DNA from: Blautia pseudococcoides
GTDB lineage: Bacteria; Bacillota; Clostridia; Lachnospirales; Lachnospiraceae
Direction: 5' to 3'
Length of the DNA: 64,000 nt
Assembly: GCF_001689125.2 (NCBI RefSeq)
Contig: NZ_CP015405.2
Coordinates: forward strand, 3,141,001 to 3,205,000
Below the pieces are notes generated by a model. That model ran no database searches and had not been told where the DNA came from. It was given only the letters and a program-made list of their open reading frames with translations. Shown piece by piece: positions 46,200 through 55,267 of the stretch; positions within the stretch are counted from its first letter, which is position 1; each line of letters begins with the position of its first letter. Made by a program: the position numbers and the translations under genes.

Positions 46200-48290
46200 C
46201 TATGCCTCCTGCTGCACCTCCTCCTTCTTCCGCACCATCACAAACCCACAATGCTCATCCGCACAAACAACCTTATTCCCCTTCTCCAGCATATACCCTC
46301 CGCAATTCGGGCACTTCTCCTTAGAAGGCTTCTGCCATGACATAAACTCGCATTCCGGATTATTCTCGCACCCATAATACCGGCGCCCTTTCTTACTCCT
46401 GCGGAGCACCACATCCTTCCCGCAAACAGGGCAGGGCACTCCAATCTTCTCCAGATAAGGCTTTGTATTCCTGCAGTCCGGAAATCCGGGACAAGCCAGG
46501 AATTTCCCGTGAGGGCCATATTTGATCACCATATTCCGCCCGCACAGATCACAGATCACATCTGTCACCTCATCCTCTATCTTGACTTCCTCCAGTTCCT
46601 TCTCAGCCGTCTGCACTGCATCCTCAAGGTCAGGATAGAAATTCCGTATCACAGTCTTCCACTGCACGATCCCTTCTCCCACACTGTCCAGCAGTTCCTC
46701 CATGGTGGCAGTAAAATACACATCCACAATACTGGGGAAAGATTTCTTCATAATATTGTTAACGACTTCGCCCAGCTCCGTCATATACAGATTTTTATTT
46801 TCCTTTGCCACATACCGCCTGGCAATAATGGTGGTGATGGTGGGCGCATAGGTACTTGGACGTCCAATCCCCAGCTCCTCCAGAGCTTTTACAAGGGCAG
46901 CCTCCGTATAATGTGCCGGCGGCTGTGTAAAATGCTGCTGTTCATGGAAGCCCTGGAAAGAAAGCTCTGTGCTCTCATCCAATCCCTTAGCCAGGAAGGC
47001 GTTCTCTGTCTTTTCCTCATCCTCCTGCACATAGACAGCCATAAAACCGTCAAATTTCAACTTGGAGGCAGCCATCGTAAAATAATACTCCCCGCCCTTG
47101 ATCTTCACAGACGTAGTCTCGTATTTGGCATTCTGCATTCTGCTGGCTGTGAACCGTTTCCAGATCAGCTGATACAGCCTGAACTGGTCCCTGCTCAAGG
47201 ATTCTTTCAGGGAAGCCGGCGTCCTTGTAATATCTGTGGGACGGATGGCTTCATGGGCATCCTGGATTTTTTTCTTCTTGTCATCCTTCTTCTCCTGGGT
47301 CAGTGTGTAATCCGGCCCGTACTGAGAAGTAATGTACGCATGGGCGGCTGATTCAGCCTCCTCAGAGATTCTGGTGGAGTCTGTACGCAGATAGGTGATA
47401 ACACCCACGGTACCGTTCCCCTTAATGTCTATTCCTTCATAGAGCTGCTGCGCCAGGCGCATAGTCTTCTGCGTGGAAAAATTCAGCACCTTGGACGCTT
47501 CCTGCTGTAAGGTACTGGTCGTAAAAGGAAGAGGCGGTTTTTTGCTTCGTTCGCTCTTCTTTACCTCAGCCACCTCATAGCTGACGCCCTCAAGTCCTTC
47601 CAGTATCTTGTCCAGTTCTTCCCTGGAACCAATGCTCATTTTTTTGCTTTTATTTCCATAGAATTTGGCGATCAGGGGTTTCTTTTCCCCTTTTACGGCA
47701 AACTCCGCGTCCAGTGTCCAGTATTCCTCCGGAATAAATGCATTGATCTCATCCTCCCGGTCACCGATGATGCGCAGGGCCACGGACTGTACACGGCCTG
47801 CACTTAATCCTCTTTTTACTTTTGCCCAGAGTACAGGACTGATCCTGTAACCTACCATACGGTCCAGCATTCTTCTGGTCTGCTGTGCATCCACCAGGTT
47901 CATATCAATATCGCGGGCCTCTTTAATAGAAGCTTTTACTGCGGTCTTGGTTATCTCGTTGAATGTGATCCTGCGCATTTTCTTCTCGTCCAGTTTCAGC
48001 GCTTTGGACAGATGCCAGGAAATGGCTTCCCCCTCACGGTCAGGGTCAGTTGCCAGATATACCTTGTCCGCCTTTTTAGCAGCCTTGCGAAGCCCCGCCA
48101 GGATATCCCCCTTTCCCCTGATCGTTATATATTTAGGTTCGTAATCATTCTCCACGTCGATTCCAAGCTGGCTTTTGGGAAGATCCCGCACATGTCCATT
48201 GGATGCCATGACCTCATAATTTGAACCGAGAAATTTCTTGATTGTCTTCACTTTCGCCGGTGATTCCACAATCACTAAATATTTCGCCAT
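46200..48290 (-). CDS. topA: DNA topoisomerase I
   Basis: 696-residue type IA topoisomerase that relaxes negative supercoils. Toprim domain YLVIVESPAKVKTIKKFLG, active-site tyrosine in GVITYLRTDSTRIS (about 298). Three C-terminal zinc-binding modules follow: CDLCGRN..CPGFPDC, CPVCGKD..CENNPEC, CPNCGGY..CADEHC. ATG 48290 follows GGGAGGTTGAG and is one base past the dprA stop. The 3' end is followed by the long palindromic element. Confidence 0.97.
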   Translation of the reverse strand: MAKYLVIVESPAKVKTIKKFLGSNYEVMASNGHVRDLPKSQLGIDVENDYEPKYITIRGKGDILAGLRKAAKKADKVYLATDPDREGEAISWHLSKALKLDEKKMRRITFNEITKTAVKASIKEARDIDMNLVDAQQTRRMLDRMVGYRISPVLWAKVKRGLSAGRVQSVALRIIGDREDEINAFIPEEYWTLDAEFAVKGEKKPLIAKFYGNKSKKMSIGSREELDKILEGLEGVSYEVAEVKKSERSKKPPLPFTTSTLQQEASKVLNFSTQKTMRLAQQLYEGIDIKGNGTVGVITYLRTDSTRISEEAESAAHAYITSQYGPDYTLTQEKKDDKKKKIQDAHEAIRPTDITRTPASLKESLSRDQFRLYQLIWKRFTASRMQNAKYETTSVKIKGGEYYFTMAASKLKFDGFMAVYVQEDEEKTENAFLAKGLDESTELSFQGFHEQQHFTQPPAHYTEAALVKALEELGIGRPSTYAPTITTIIARRYVAKENKNLYMTELGEVVNNIMKKSFPSIVDVYFTATMEELLDSVGEGIVQWKTVIRNFYPDLEDAVQTAEKELEEVKIEDEVTDVICDLCGRNMVIKYGPHGKFLACPGFPDCRNTKPYLEKIGVPCPVCGKDVVLRRSKKGRRYYGCENNPECEFMSWQKPSKEKCPNCGGYMLEKGNKVVCADEHCGFVMVRKKEEVQQEA

Positions 48291-48291
48291 C

Positions 48292-49170
48292 TCAACCTCC
48301 CGTTCTGGCATAATAATTTTTGACTGGCTCTGCTACAAGCCCCTTCAATTCCAGTTTCAATAATATTTCCTGAATTTCCCCAGGATTTAGTTCTACCTGA
48401 AGGAAAATCTCTTCCAGATATTTTGGCTTCAAATCCAGACAACTATACACCATTTCTTCCCGGCTTGCAAGCCTAAAGTTTGATTTTGCTTCCAAATCTG
48501 CTTTTAATCTATCTGAAATCTGAAGTTCATTAAGAATAATATCTACGGAATTAGCAATGCCTGCACCTTCAAAAATCAGGTTGTTGCATCCCTCACTGAG
48601 CGCGTCTCCCAGACGCCCGGGAAGGGCATAGACGCTCCGCCCCTGCTCCAGCGCAAAGTTCACTGTGATCAGGGAACCGCTTTTCCTTCCCGCTTCTATG
48701 ACCAGCACCAGATCCGCCAGCGCACTGATGATCCGGTTCCTTCTGGGGAAATGATAGGGAAGGGCCGGTGTCTGGGGTTCATACTCAGAAAGTATGCCTC
48801 CCCGGATCGGAATCCTTCTATATATGTCCATGTTCTGCCTGGGATAACAGATATCCACCCCACTTCCCAGAACCGCGAATGTTTCCCCGCCCCCGTCCAG
48901 GGCACCTCTGTGTGCCCAGCCGTCCACCCCCCTGGCCATACCGCTTATGATCTGGATTCCGTACCTTGACAGCTCTTTTGCAAAATAATATGCCTGGGAA
49001 CTGCCGTAACTGCTGCATCGCCTGGCTCCCACAATTGCCACACTCTTTTTCCGGCTGTCAGGAAGCTTTCCCTTCACATATAAATATTCCGGCATGTCCT
49101 CAAAATGTCTGAGCTTATCCGGATATGCCCTGCCCGTTTTCGGACAGCAGAAAATTTTCTCTTTTTCCAT
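48292..49170 (-). CDS. dprA: DNA-processing protein DprA
   Basis: 292-residue protein that loads RecA on incoming single-stranded DNA in natural transformation. Rossmann-like domain: VGARRCSSYGSSQAYYFAKE, SGMARGVDGWAHRGALDGGG, FPRRNRIISALADLVLVIEA. C-terminal winged-helix domain (PKYLEEIFLQVELNPGEIQE). No N-terminal SAM domain, so shorter than in Streptococcus. It lies between comM and topA, close on both sides, as often in Clostridia. Competence itself is not shown by this window. Confidence 0.95.
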   Translation of the reverse strand: MEKEKIFCCPKTGRAYPDKLRHFEDMPEYLYVKGKLPDSRKKSVAIVGARRCSSYGSSQAYYFAKELSRYGIQIISGMARGVDGWAHRGALDGGGETFAVLGSGVDICYPRQNMDIYRRIPIRGGILSEYEPQTPALPYHFPRRNRIISALADLVLVIEAGRKSGSLITVNFALEQGRSVYALPGRLGDALSEGCNNLIFEGAGIANSVDIILNELQISDRLKADLEAKSNFRLASREEMVYSCLDLKPKYLEEIFLQVELNPGEIQEILLKLELKGLVAEPVKNYYARTGG

Positions 49171-49175
49171 GTACT

Positions 49176-50702
49176 TTATACCTTCCTTTTCTCCAGGCCC
49201 CTGTAGCAGACCGCCTCACTGATCTGTGCCTCCTTGATTTCCTCCTCACCGTCCAGGTCCGCAATGGTACGTGCTGTCTTTAAAATCTTATGATAGGCCC
49301 TGGCACTTAAATTCATCATTTCGTAAGCTTTTTCCAAAAGACGCCGGCCTTCCCGGCTGACACTGCAGTATTTCTCCACTTGTTTCCCGGAAAGTTCCGA
49401 ATTATAGCAGATACCCAGCCCCTGATAACGGTCCTGCTGTGTCAAAAACGCTTTTTCTACCTCTTTCCTAAGTTCTGCCGAACTCCGGCCTGTCTTACCG
49501 CCGGAAATCTCCCGGTAAGTCATACAGGCCGCTTCTGCGCAGAGGTCAATTCTATCCAGTATGGGGCCGCTTAATCTCCCCGCATATCTGCTGATATCCC
49601 TGTCTGTACAGGTACACCGCTTCAGATCCGGATACCTGCCGCAGGGACAGTGGTTCATGGCAGCCACCAGCATACAGTGCGCCGGAAACTCATAAGAGCC
49701 CCCGGTTCTGGCGATCATCACCTTATGCTCCTCCAAAGGCTGTCTCAATATTTCAATAGAATTGTGGGAAAACTCGGGAATTTCATCCAGAAAAAGAACC
49801 CCTCTGTGGGAGAGTGTGATTTCCCCCGGCCTTGGGATCCTGCCGCCTCCGGCCAGCGCCTGGGGAGAAATGGTATGATGAGGTGAACGAAAAGGCCTTG
49901 CGGACAGAAAGGGCTGGTCTTCCGACAAAAGCCCTGCAACACTGTAGATTCTGGAAACTTCCAGACTCTCCTCCCTGGAAAGCTTTTGCATAATGGTGGG
50001 AATCCTGCGGGCGATCATAGTCTTGCCCGCCCCCTGGGGACCGGTCAGCAGCAAGTTGTGAAACCCGGCTGCCGCGATCACTGCCGCGCGTTTCACGGTT
50101 TCCTGTCCCTGTATTTCCCCAAAATCCACATTGTAAACAGGTTCGGAGAACTCCTCGTTCCCATACGGCGTCTGTTTCCTGACACCCCACCTCTCTTTTC
50201 CTGACGCATCCAGAAAATCCTGCAGGGATTCCACCCCCAGAACCCTTATCTTTCCTGTTGCCAGCGCCTCCCTGCAGTTACTTTTTGGCACAATGCAGAG
50301 CCAGCATCCCTTTTGCGCCGCTGTCTCCGCCAGAGGAAGGATTCCTCTTACCCGGTTTACCCTGCCGTCCAGACCCAGTTCACCGGCCAGCATGACACCC
50401 TTTAGTTTCTCCTTCTCTATGTAGCCAAAAGCTGCCAGGAGTGCTGCCGCAATGGGCAGGTCAAACCGGTTCCCCTCCTTCCTCACATCCGCCGGCGCCA
50501 GATTCACAGTGACCCTTTTGGGCGGCAGGCTGATCTTTGTATTTCTGATCGCTGTCCTCACCCGCTCCTGGGCCTCCCTGACCTGGGAGGACAGATACCC
50601 AACCATATTAAATACAGGCAGGCCGCTGCTCACATCCGCCTCCACCCGTACAGGGACGCAGTCCACCCCGCAGATCGCTGCCGACATCACACTGCTGAAC
50701 AT
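49176..50702 (-). CDS. comM: ComM/YifB-family AAA+ ATPase (Mg-chelatase-like)
   Basis: 508-residue protein with an N-terminal Lon-like domain (about 1-170: VRVEADVSSGLPVFNMVGYL, RVTVNLAPADVRKEGNRFDL) and an AAA+ Mg-chelatase domain with Walker A LTGPQGAGKTMIAR and Walker B GVLFLDEIPEFS. ComM is a hexameric helicase promoting branch migration during transformation-linked recombination. Start ATG 50702 (MFSSVMSAAICG) follows AAAGGAG; the longer frame has no site. First gene of a comM-dprA-topA group. Zinc-like CPCGRYPDLKRCTC is part of the family. Confidence 0.94.
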   Translation of the reverse strand: MFSSVMSAAICGVDCVPVRVEADVSSGLPVFNMVGYLSSQVREAQERVRTAIRNTKISLPPKRVTVNLAPADVRKEGNRFDLPIAAALLAAFGYIEKEKLKGVMLAGELGLDGRVNRVRGILPLAETAAQKGCWLCIVPKSNCREALATGKIRVLGVESLQDFLDASGKERWGVRKQTPYGNEEFSEPVYNVDFGEIQGQETVKRAAVIAAAGFHNLLLTGPQGAGKTMIARRIPTIMQKLSREESLEVSRIYSVAGLLSEDQPFLSARPFRSPHHTISPQALAGGGRIPRPGEITLSHRGVLFLDEIPEFSHNSIEILRQPLEEHKVMIARTGGSYEFPAHCMLVAAMNHCPCGRYPDLKRCTCTDRDISRYAGRLSGPILDRIDLCAEAACMTYREISGGKTGRSSAELRKEVEKAFLTQQDRYQGLGICYNSELSGKQVEKYCSVSREGRRLLEKAYEMMNLSARAYHKILKTARTIADLDGEEEIKEAQISEAVCYRGLEKRKV

Positions 50703-50876
50703 ACAGATACTCCTTTCCCCCGCAGCAGGCAGAAATACCCCTTTCGGTGCGGGCATAAACATTTTTAATTTTAAAATATAAGTTTTGAAATAACGGTGGA
50801 ATCACCTGGAAAGAAACGCGGGAACCCGCTTTCTGACTTATCCTTACTGTATCACATTTTTTCTTCCTGTGCAATG

Positions 50877-50905
50877 AAAAGAAGAGAGGAATCTCCCCTC
50901 TTCTT
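50877..50905 (-). terminator. Hairpin terminator after the AraC-type regulator
   Basis: Inverted repeat between about 50879 and 50904 (AAGAAGAG.. with ..CTCTTCTT on the minus strand) followed by TTCATTG, at the stop of the AraC gene. It partly overlaps the stop codon. Confidence 0.6.
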
Positions 50906-51752
50906 ATTCTTTGATACAGCTTTTCCTGTACTCCTTCGGTCCCATACTGCACTTCTCCTTAAAAATATGGGAAAATGCCAGTGCATCCCTGTACCCCACC
51001 CGGGCAGCAACCTCCCCGATGGTATACTCTGTATCCCGCAGCAGTTCCTTTGCCCTGTCCATTCTCACCTGGAGAAGATACTGCTGAGGGGGACATCCTA
51101 TTGCACTTCGGAACTGCCTGGTAAGACCGCTCCGGTTCATTCCGTATTTTTTTGCTATCTGCTCGACTTTCAGATTCTGCTCCATATGTTCCTTCATATA
51201 TGCAGCGATCTCCTGTATTTCCATTAACCTGTCATTTCCCGCCGTGTACGGAATCTGCCCCTTGGAATCCCTGTGGTCTTCAATCAGGTCGATCCATATT
51301 TTCGTTATGCGGCAGTTCTGTTCCAGACGTTCCACATACCCGGCATCCTCTGACTCCAGCATACCCCGCACTGTTTTTATCAGTTCTGTCATACAATTGA
51401 CGAGATGGAACGGGGCGTCCTCAAAAAAGCCTGCCTCCCTGGCACACTCCGCCACCTGGGCACCACAGGAACAAAGACGGATATAATAGAAGAAACCCTG
51501 CGCATTCCCTGCGGCTTTCACATCCCTTTCCGGAAAGACGGCCAGCACATTTCCTTCGGCCGCTTCATATTCTATTCCACCTGCCGTTATACTTCCACGC
51601 CCTTTGGTTATGATATATAAAGCGTATTCCCCGCTTCCTGTCCGGTACGTTTCTATGTCCTGCCCCAGGCAGTTCCATTCCACAGACCGCAGACTTATGC
51701 TGCCCTGTACACTGTCTTTGTCCTGCTGCTGACTTTTACTATTTCCGCCCAT
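50904..51752 (-). CDS. AraC-family transcription regulator
   Basis: 282-residue regulator. Residues about 20-150 form an AraC-type cupin ligand domain (TGSGEYALYIITKGRGSITA). Residues about 180-282 form the paired helix-turn-helix (LKVEQIAKKYGMNRSGLTRQ, IGEVAARVGYRDALAFSHIF). Such proteins usually sense a sugar. The gene stands alone between comM and the XRE/sigK pair, with no enzyme or transporter next to it, so a target cannot be proposed. ATG 51752 has AGAGGGC upstream. Confidence 0.9.
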   Translation of the reverse strand: MGGNSKSQQQDKDSVQGSISLRSVEWNCLGQDIETYRTGSGEYALYIITKGRGSITAGGIEYEAAEGNVLAVFPERDVKAAGNAQGFFYYIRLCSCGAQVAECAREAGFFEDAPFHLVNCMTELIKTVRGMLESEDAGYVERLEQNCRITKIWIDLIEDHRDSKGQIPYTAGNDRLMEIQEIAAYMKEHMEQNLKVEQIAKKYGMNRSGLTRQFRSAIGCPPQQYLLQVRMDRAKELLRDTEYTIGEVAARVGYRDALAFSHIFKEKCSMGPKEYRKSCIKE

Positions 51753-51880
51753 ATAAACAGCCCTCTGCCTTTACTCTTTTTCCTAAGATTATAGGTCAAT
51801 TTCACCCTAGAGTCAATAGGTCACAGCGCCATAATTGATTATCAATGGAAAGCCATAAAAGAAAGAAATGGAGTGTATCA

Positions 51881-52105
51881 ATGAAATCCAGATTAAAAGA
51901 TTTAAGAATGGAAAAAGGATATACACAGATCAAAATGCAGCATCTGACCGGCATTGACCAGAGTGACTACTCTAAAATTGAAAATGGAAAACGCTATTAT
52001 ACCTTTGAACAATGCAAACGGATCGCCCTGGCGCTGGATACCAGTATGGACTATCTGGCAGGCCTTACAGACGATAAAAAACCTTATCCCAGACGCACAA
52101 ACTGA
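51881..52105 (+). CDS. Small XRE-family DNA-binding protein
   Basis: 74-residue protein, essentially one HTH_XRE domain (RLKDLRMEKGYTQIKMQHLT, IDQSDYSKIENGKRYYTFEQ, CKRIALALDTSMDYLAGLTD). Repressor-like, no effector domain. I chose ATG 51881 (MKSRLKDLRME) with TGGAGTGTATCA before it; an ATG 36 nt upstream has no site. It lies 98 nt upstream of sigK in the same direction and could influence it; that is inference. Confidence 0.82.
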   Translation: MKSRLKDLRMEKGYTQIKMQHLTGIDQSDYSKIENGKRYYTFEQCKRIALALDTSMDYLAGLTDDKKPYPRRTN

Positions 52106-52203
52106 ATTTTTGGGCAGCCTACCCGTCCCTAAATGAGTGGGAAAAGCACAATTTGACGGATTTGCACATAGACTATAATTAAATCCCTTTGAGGTAAAGC
52201 TGC

Positions 52204-52830
52204 TTGAAAACATTTCTTAAGCCCTTGACTTCCGAAGAAGAGAAATATTATCTTCAAGAATACAAAAGGGGCAGCCAGGAAGCTAAAAATATTCTCATAG
52301 AGCGCAATCTGCGCCTTGTTGCACATATTGTGAAAAAATATCAAGGGGTTGAGGAAGATTTAGATGATTTGATTTCAATTGGAACCATTGGGCTTATCAA
52401 AGCCATCCATACATTCAATGGGGAGAAATCTAACCGTCTCTCCACCTATGCTGCGCGCTGTATTGACAATGAACTGCTTATGCTGCTGCGTTCCAAGAAA
52501 AAGACCAATAAGGAAGTTTCCCTCTACGAACCAATCGGTACAGACAAAGAGGGGAATGAGATAAATCTTCTGGATGTGATCGAGAATGAACCTGTAGACG
52601 TGGTGGATCATTATTCCCTGAAAGAAGATATCAAAAAGCTCTACAGCCTCCTGGACCAGGTCTTGAACGAACGTGAGCTGGAGGTTCTGAAACTGCGGTA
52701 CGGACTCTACGGGGAAAAGGAACTGACACAGAGGGAAATAGCTAAGCGGCTGAATATCAGCCGCTCTTATGTCTCCCGTATTGAAAAAAATGCTGTCCTA
52801 AAGCTCCGGAACTGCTTCCTTCCGTCTTAA
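52204..52830 (+). CDS. sigK: RNA polymerase sporulation sigma factor SigK
   Basis: 208-residue sigma-70 family factor of the late mother-cell type. Region 2 reads ERNLRLVAHIVKKYQGVEED, LDDLISIGTIGLIKAIHTFN; region 4 is ERELEVLKLRYGLYGEKELT, QREIAKRLNISRSYVSRIEK. Length and the N-terminus MKTFLKPLTSEEEKYYLQEY fit clostridial SigK. The gene is not interrupted by a skin element. The start is TTG at 52204 with TGAGGTAAAG upstream. Its last 33 bases overlap the end of the convergent U32 gene. It indicates an ability to sporulate. Confidence 0.9.
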   Translation: MKTFLKPLTSEEEKYYLQEYKRGSQEAKNILIERNLRLVAHIVKKYQGVEEDLDDLISIGTIGLIKAIHTFNGEKSNRLSTYAARCIDNELLMLLRSKKKTNKEVSLYEPIGTDKEGNEINLLDVIENEPVDVVDHYSLKEDIKKLYSLLDQVLNERELEVLKLRYGLYGEKELTQREIAKRLNISRSYVSRIEKNAVLKLRNCFLPS

Positions 52831-54048
52831 AATGTCGTACAGATCAAGCCCTTCACCCAGGTCTACATGCAGAATCTGCTGGGGATGCGGGGCGCTATCA
52901 CAGGAATTCCCTTCCTCATCATATATAGCTTTCACAACCACCGGGCGGTTCTCTCCGTCCGGTTTCATGACCTCTATGGTCTCTCCCACGAGGAATTTAT
53001 TCCTCTGGGTGATGCGGTACAGCCCTTCCGGTGTCTTATCCTCCAGATATCCCAGATAGGTGTAATCCTTGGCATAGGTATTACTGTCATATATCTGCGC
53101 TGTCTCATCCGGTTTGCCATAGAAAAATCCTGTGGTAAACTGTCTGTAGGTACAGCCCATGATCTGTTCCCGGTACCATGGCATATTCTTTTTGTAAAGC
53201 TCCGGGCTGTCAAAATAGTCATCTATGGCTTTTCGGTAGGTCCTTGCCACCGTTGCCACATACAGGGCTGTCTTCATACGCCCCTCTATTTTCAGGCTGT
53301 CTATTCCCGCTGTGAGAATATCATCCATATGCTCGATCATACACAAATCTTTGGAATTGAAGATATAAGTCCCTCTCTCATTTTCAAAGACAGGCATATA
53401 TTCTCCCGGCCTGGTCTCCTCCACAATGGAGTATTTCCAGCGGCAGGGATGGGTACATGCCCCCTGGTTCGCATCCCTTCCTGTAAAGAAATTGCTCAGC
53501 AGGCATCTTCCCGAATAAGAGATACACATAGCACCATGGATAAAGGTCTCTATCTCCATATCCCCCGGAATATGGGCACGGATCTCCCGGATTTCCTCCA
53601 GGGAAAGTTCCCTTGCACATACCACGCGCTTTGCTCCCAGATCATGCCAAAACCGGTAAGTGCCATAATTGGTATTATTAGCCTGTGTACTGATATGCCG
53701 CTCGATTTCCGGGCAGACTTCCTTTGCGATCATAAAAACACCGGGGTCTGAAATGATCAGCGCATCCGGCTTTATCTCTCTTAATTCTTCAAAATATTCC
53801 CGCACACCCTCCAGGTCCCTGTTGTGGGCCAGGATATTGGCAGTCACATACACTTTCACCCCATATCTGTGGGCAAACCCCATACCCTCTGCCATATCCT
53901 TCATGGAAAAATTCCGGGCTTTTGCCCTCAGTCCAAATACTTCACCGCCGATATATACGGCATCCGCGCCGTAGATAACAGCAATCTTCAGGACTTCTAA
54001 GCTGCTGGCGGGAATCAGTAATTCTGGTTTTTCTCTCATTTTCTTCAT
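52798..54048 (-). CDS. trhP: Peptidase U32-family protein, probable tRNA ho5U34 hydroxylase TrhP
   Basis: 416-residue U32-family protein. The family signature is ETFIHGAMCISYSGRCLLSN (about 165-185), preceded by ADAVYIGGEVFGLRAKARNF. Cysteines here may hold an Fe-S cluster. Members were named as collagenases, but the B. subtilis YrrN/YrrO and E. coli YegQ proteins make 5-hydroxyuridine at tRNA position 34 from prephenate. The gene follows a YrrM-like methyltransferase by seven nt, as in yrrMNO, which favours the tRNA role. Convergent overlap with sigK. Confidence 0.82.
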   Translation of the reverse strand: MKKMREKPELLIPASSLEVLKIAVIYGADAVYIGGEVFGLRAKARNFSMKDMAEGMGFAHRYGVKVYVTANILAHNRDLEGVREYFEELREIKPDALIISDPGVFMIAKEVCPEIERHISTQANNTNYGTYRFWHDLGAKRVVCARELSLEEIREIRAHIPGDMEIETFIHGAMCISYSGRCLLSNFFTGRDANQGACTHPCRWKYSIVEETRPGEYMPVFENERGTYIFNSKDLCMIEHMDDILTAGIDSLKIEGRMKTALYVATVARTYRKAIDDYFDSPELYKKNMPWYREQIMGCTYRQFTTGFFYGKPDETAQIYDSNTYAKDYTYLGYLEDKTPEGLYRITQRNKFLVGETIEVMKPDGENRPVVVKAIYDEEGNSCDSAPHPQQILHVDLGEGLDLYDILRRKEAVPEL

Positions 54049-54055
54049 CCTGTTT

Positions 54056-54697
54056 TTATTTCTTTATACTCAAAGTCACTCCATCTCCCAGAGGCAGAAT
54101 GGACGTTTCCAATTCTTCATGGTTCTTCAGCACATAGAGATACTCCCGCATCCGCTTATAAATGGTACGGTCCCTGCGCTCCACGGCAAAATGGGACTCT
54201 ATTAAATCCCCATCCTGAAGCACATTGTCAGATACCAGGATTCCCCCGGATGGCAGAAGTCTTAACACCTCGGGCAGAAAATGGATATACTGTGCCTTGG
54301 CAGCATCCATAAAAATAAGATCAAACGGCCCCTCAAGGGTTTTCAACACCTGGGCAGCATCCCCGCAAAGCAGGGTGATCTGCTCTTCCCTTCCGGCCCG
54401 TCTAAAATTTTCCCGTGCTATGGGGATCCGTTTCTCATAGTTCTCTATGGTGGTGATCTCACACTTTGCCGGCGCATATTCGCTCATCAGAAGTGTGGAG
54501 AACCCAACAGCAGTCCCCACCTCTAAAATGAGGCGGGGACGTTTTATCTGAAGCAGTACTTTCAGGAAACTCTGCATCTCCCTGCGGATAATGGGCACCC
54601 TGTCCTCCCTGGCTTTTCTTTCCAGTTCATTGAGAAAGGGGGTGTTGCCCCGGTCCAGGGAATTGATATAAGTTACCATTCTCTCATCAACGATCAC
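54056..54697 (-). CDS. trmR: SAM-dependent O-methyltransferase, probable tRNA mo5U34 methyltransferase TrmR
   Basis: 213-residue class I methyltransferase (Methyltransf_3, PF01596). SAM loop ILEVGTAVGFSTLLMSEYAP, metal-binding aspartate in FDLIFMDAAKAQYIHFL, ILVSDNVLQDG. By context it is the YrrM/TrmR type: it follows a YceG-like gene and precedes a U32 gene, the same as yrrL-M-N-O. TrmR methylates 5-hydroxyuridine to 5-methoxyuridine at the tRNA wobble position. Start is GTG at 54697 with AGAGGAAG close before. Sequence alone would not exclude small-molecule O-methylation. Confidence 0.82.
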   Translation of the reverse strand: MIVDERMVTYINSLDRGNTPFLNELERKAREDRVPIIRREMQSFLKVLLQIKRPRLILEVGTAVGFSTLLMSEYAPAKCEITTIENYEKRIPIARENFRRAGREEQITLLCGDAAQVLKTLEGPFDLIFMDAAKAQYIHFLPEVLRLLPSGGILVSDNVLQDGDLIESHFAVERRDRTIYKRMREYLYVLKNHEELETSILPLGDGVTLSIKK

Positions 54698-54711
54698 TTT
54701 TACTTCCTCTG

Positions 54712-55251
54712 CTATTCTGCCTGCTGGCCTTCCTGTTCTTCACCGGTACCGGCCTCTTCACCTTCTCCGGTATCTCCGCTTTCCTGCTCTGTACCGTCTC
54801 CCCCGGTTGCCTTGGAGGTGTCCTGCACAGCAGAATTGCCGTCTGTACCGGAGCCCTGGGTGGGCTGGCCATCCACATTTTCACGGGACAGGATCGCCAT
54901 CATATCATCTGCCGTCATATTGGTATTCAGAATATAGGTACCTGCCTGCAGCTTGTCCTTATAATTGGACAGCTTTTCCTGCACCACAAAGACCTTTGCA
55001 TCCTCGATCAGCCCTTTTTTCTTCAGGATCTTGCCGATCTGATAAACAGAGGAACCATCCTTGATCACCACGGTGATGTCTGTTCCCTCCCCCTCAGCCA
55101 CAGGAACTTCATTAAAAATCGCATATCCGAAATCATAGGCAGATTTGCCCACAAAAATGACGGCAAATACAATACAGGCATAAACTGCCAGCCTGAAAAA
55201 ACCACTCGCCATAATAGATGCCGCACCCTGTTTTCTGATTCCTTTTGCCAT
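54712..55251 (-). CDS. Short YceG/MltG-like membrane protein without lytic domain
   Basis: 179-residue protein. TM helix about 15-35 (FRLAVYACIVFAVIFVGKSA), then a LysM-like domain typical of the N-terminal part of YceG/MltG (VVIKDGSSVYQIGKILKKKG, AGTYILNTNMTADDMMAILS). It ends in about 50 residues rich in Glu, Gly and Thr (GTEQESGDTGEGEEAGTGEE). The lytic transglycosylase domain (with catalytic Glu) is absent, so it cannot be the enzyme itself. Position matches yrrL/mltG upstream of trmR. It may regulate or anchor wall factors. ATG 55251 follows AAGGAGAACAAC. Confidence 0.82.
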   Translation of the reverse strand: MAKGIRKQGAASIMASGFFRLAVYACIVFAVIFVGKSAYDFGYAIFNEVPVAEGEGTDITVVIKDGSSVYQIGKILKKKGLIEDAKVFVVQEKLSNYKDKLQAGTYILNTNMTADDMMAILSRENVDGQPTQGSGTDGNSAVQDTSKATGGDGTEQESGDTGEGEEAGTGEEQEGQQAE

Positions 55252-55267
55252 GTTGTTCTCCTTATTC

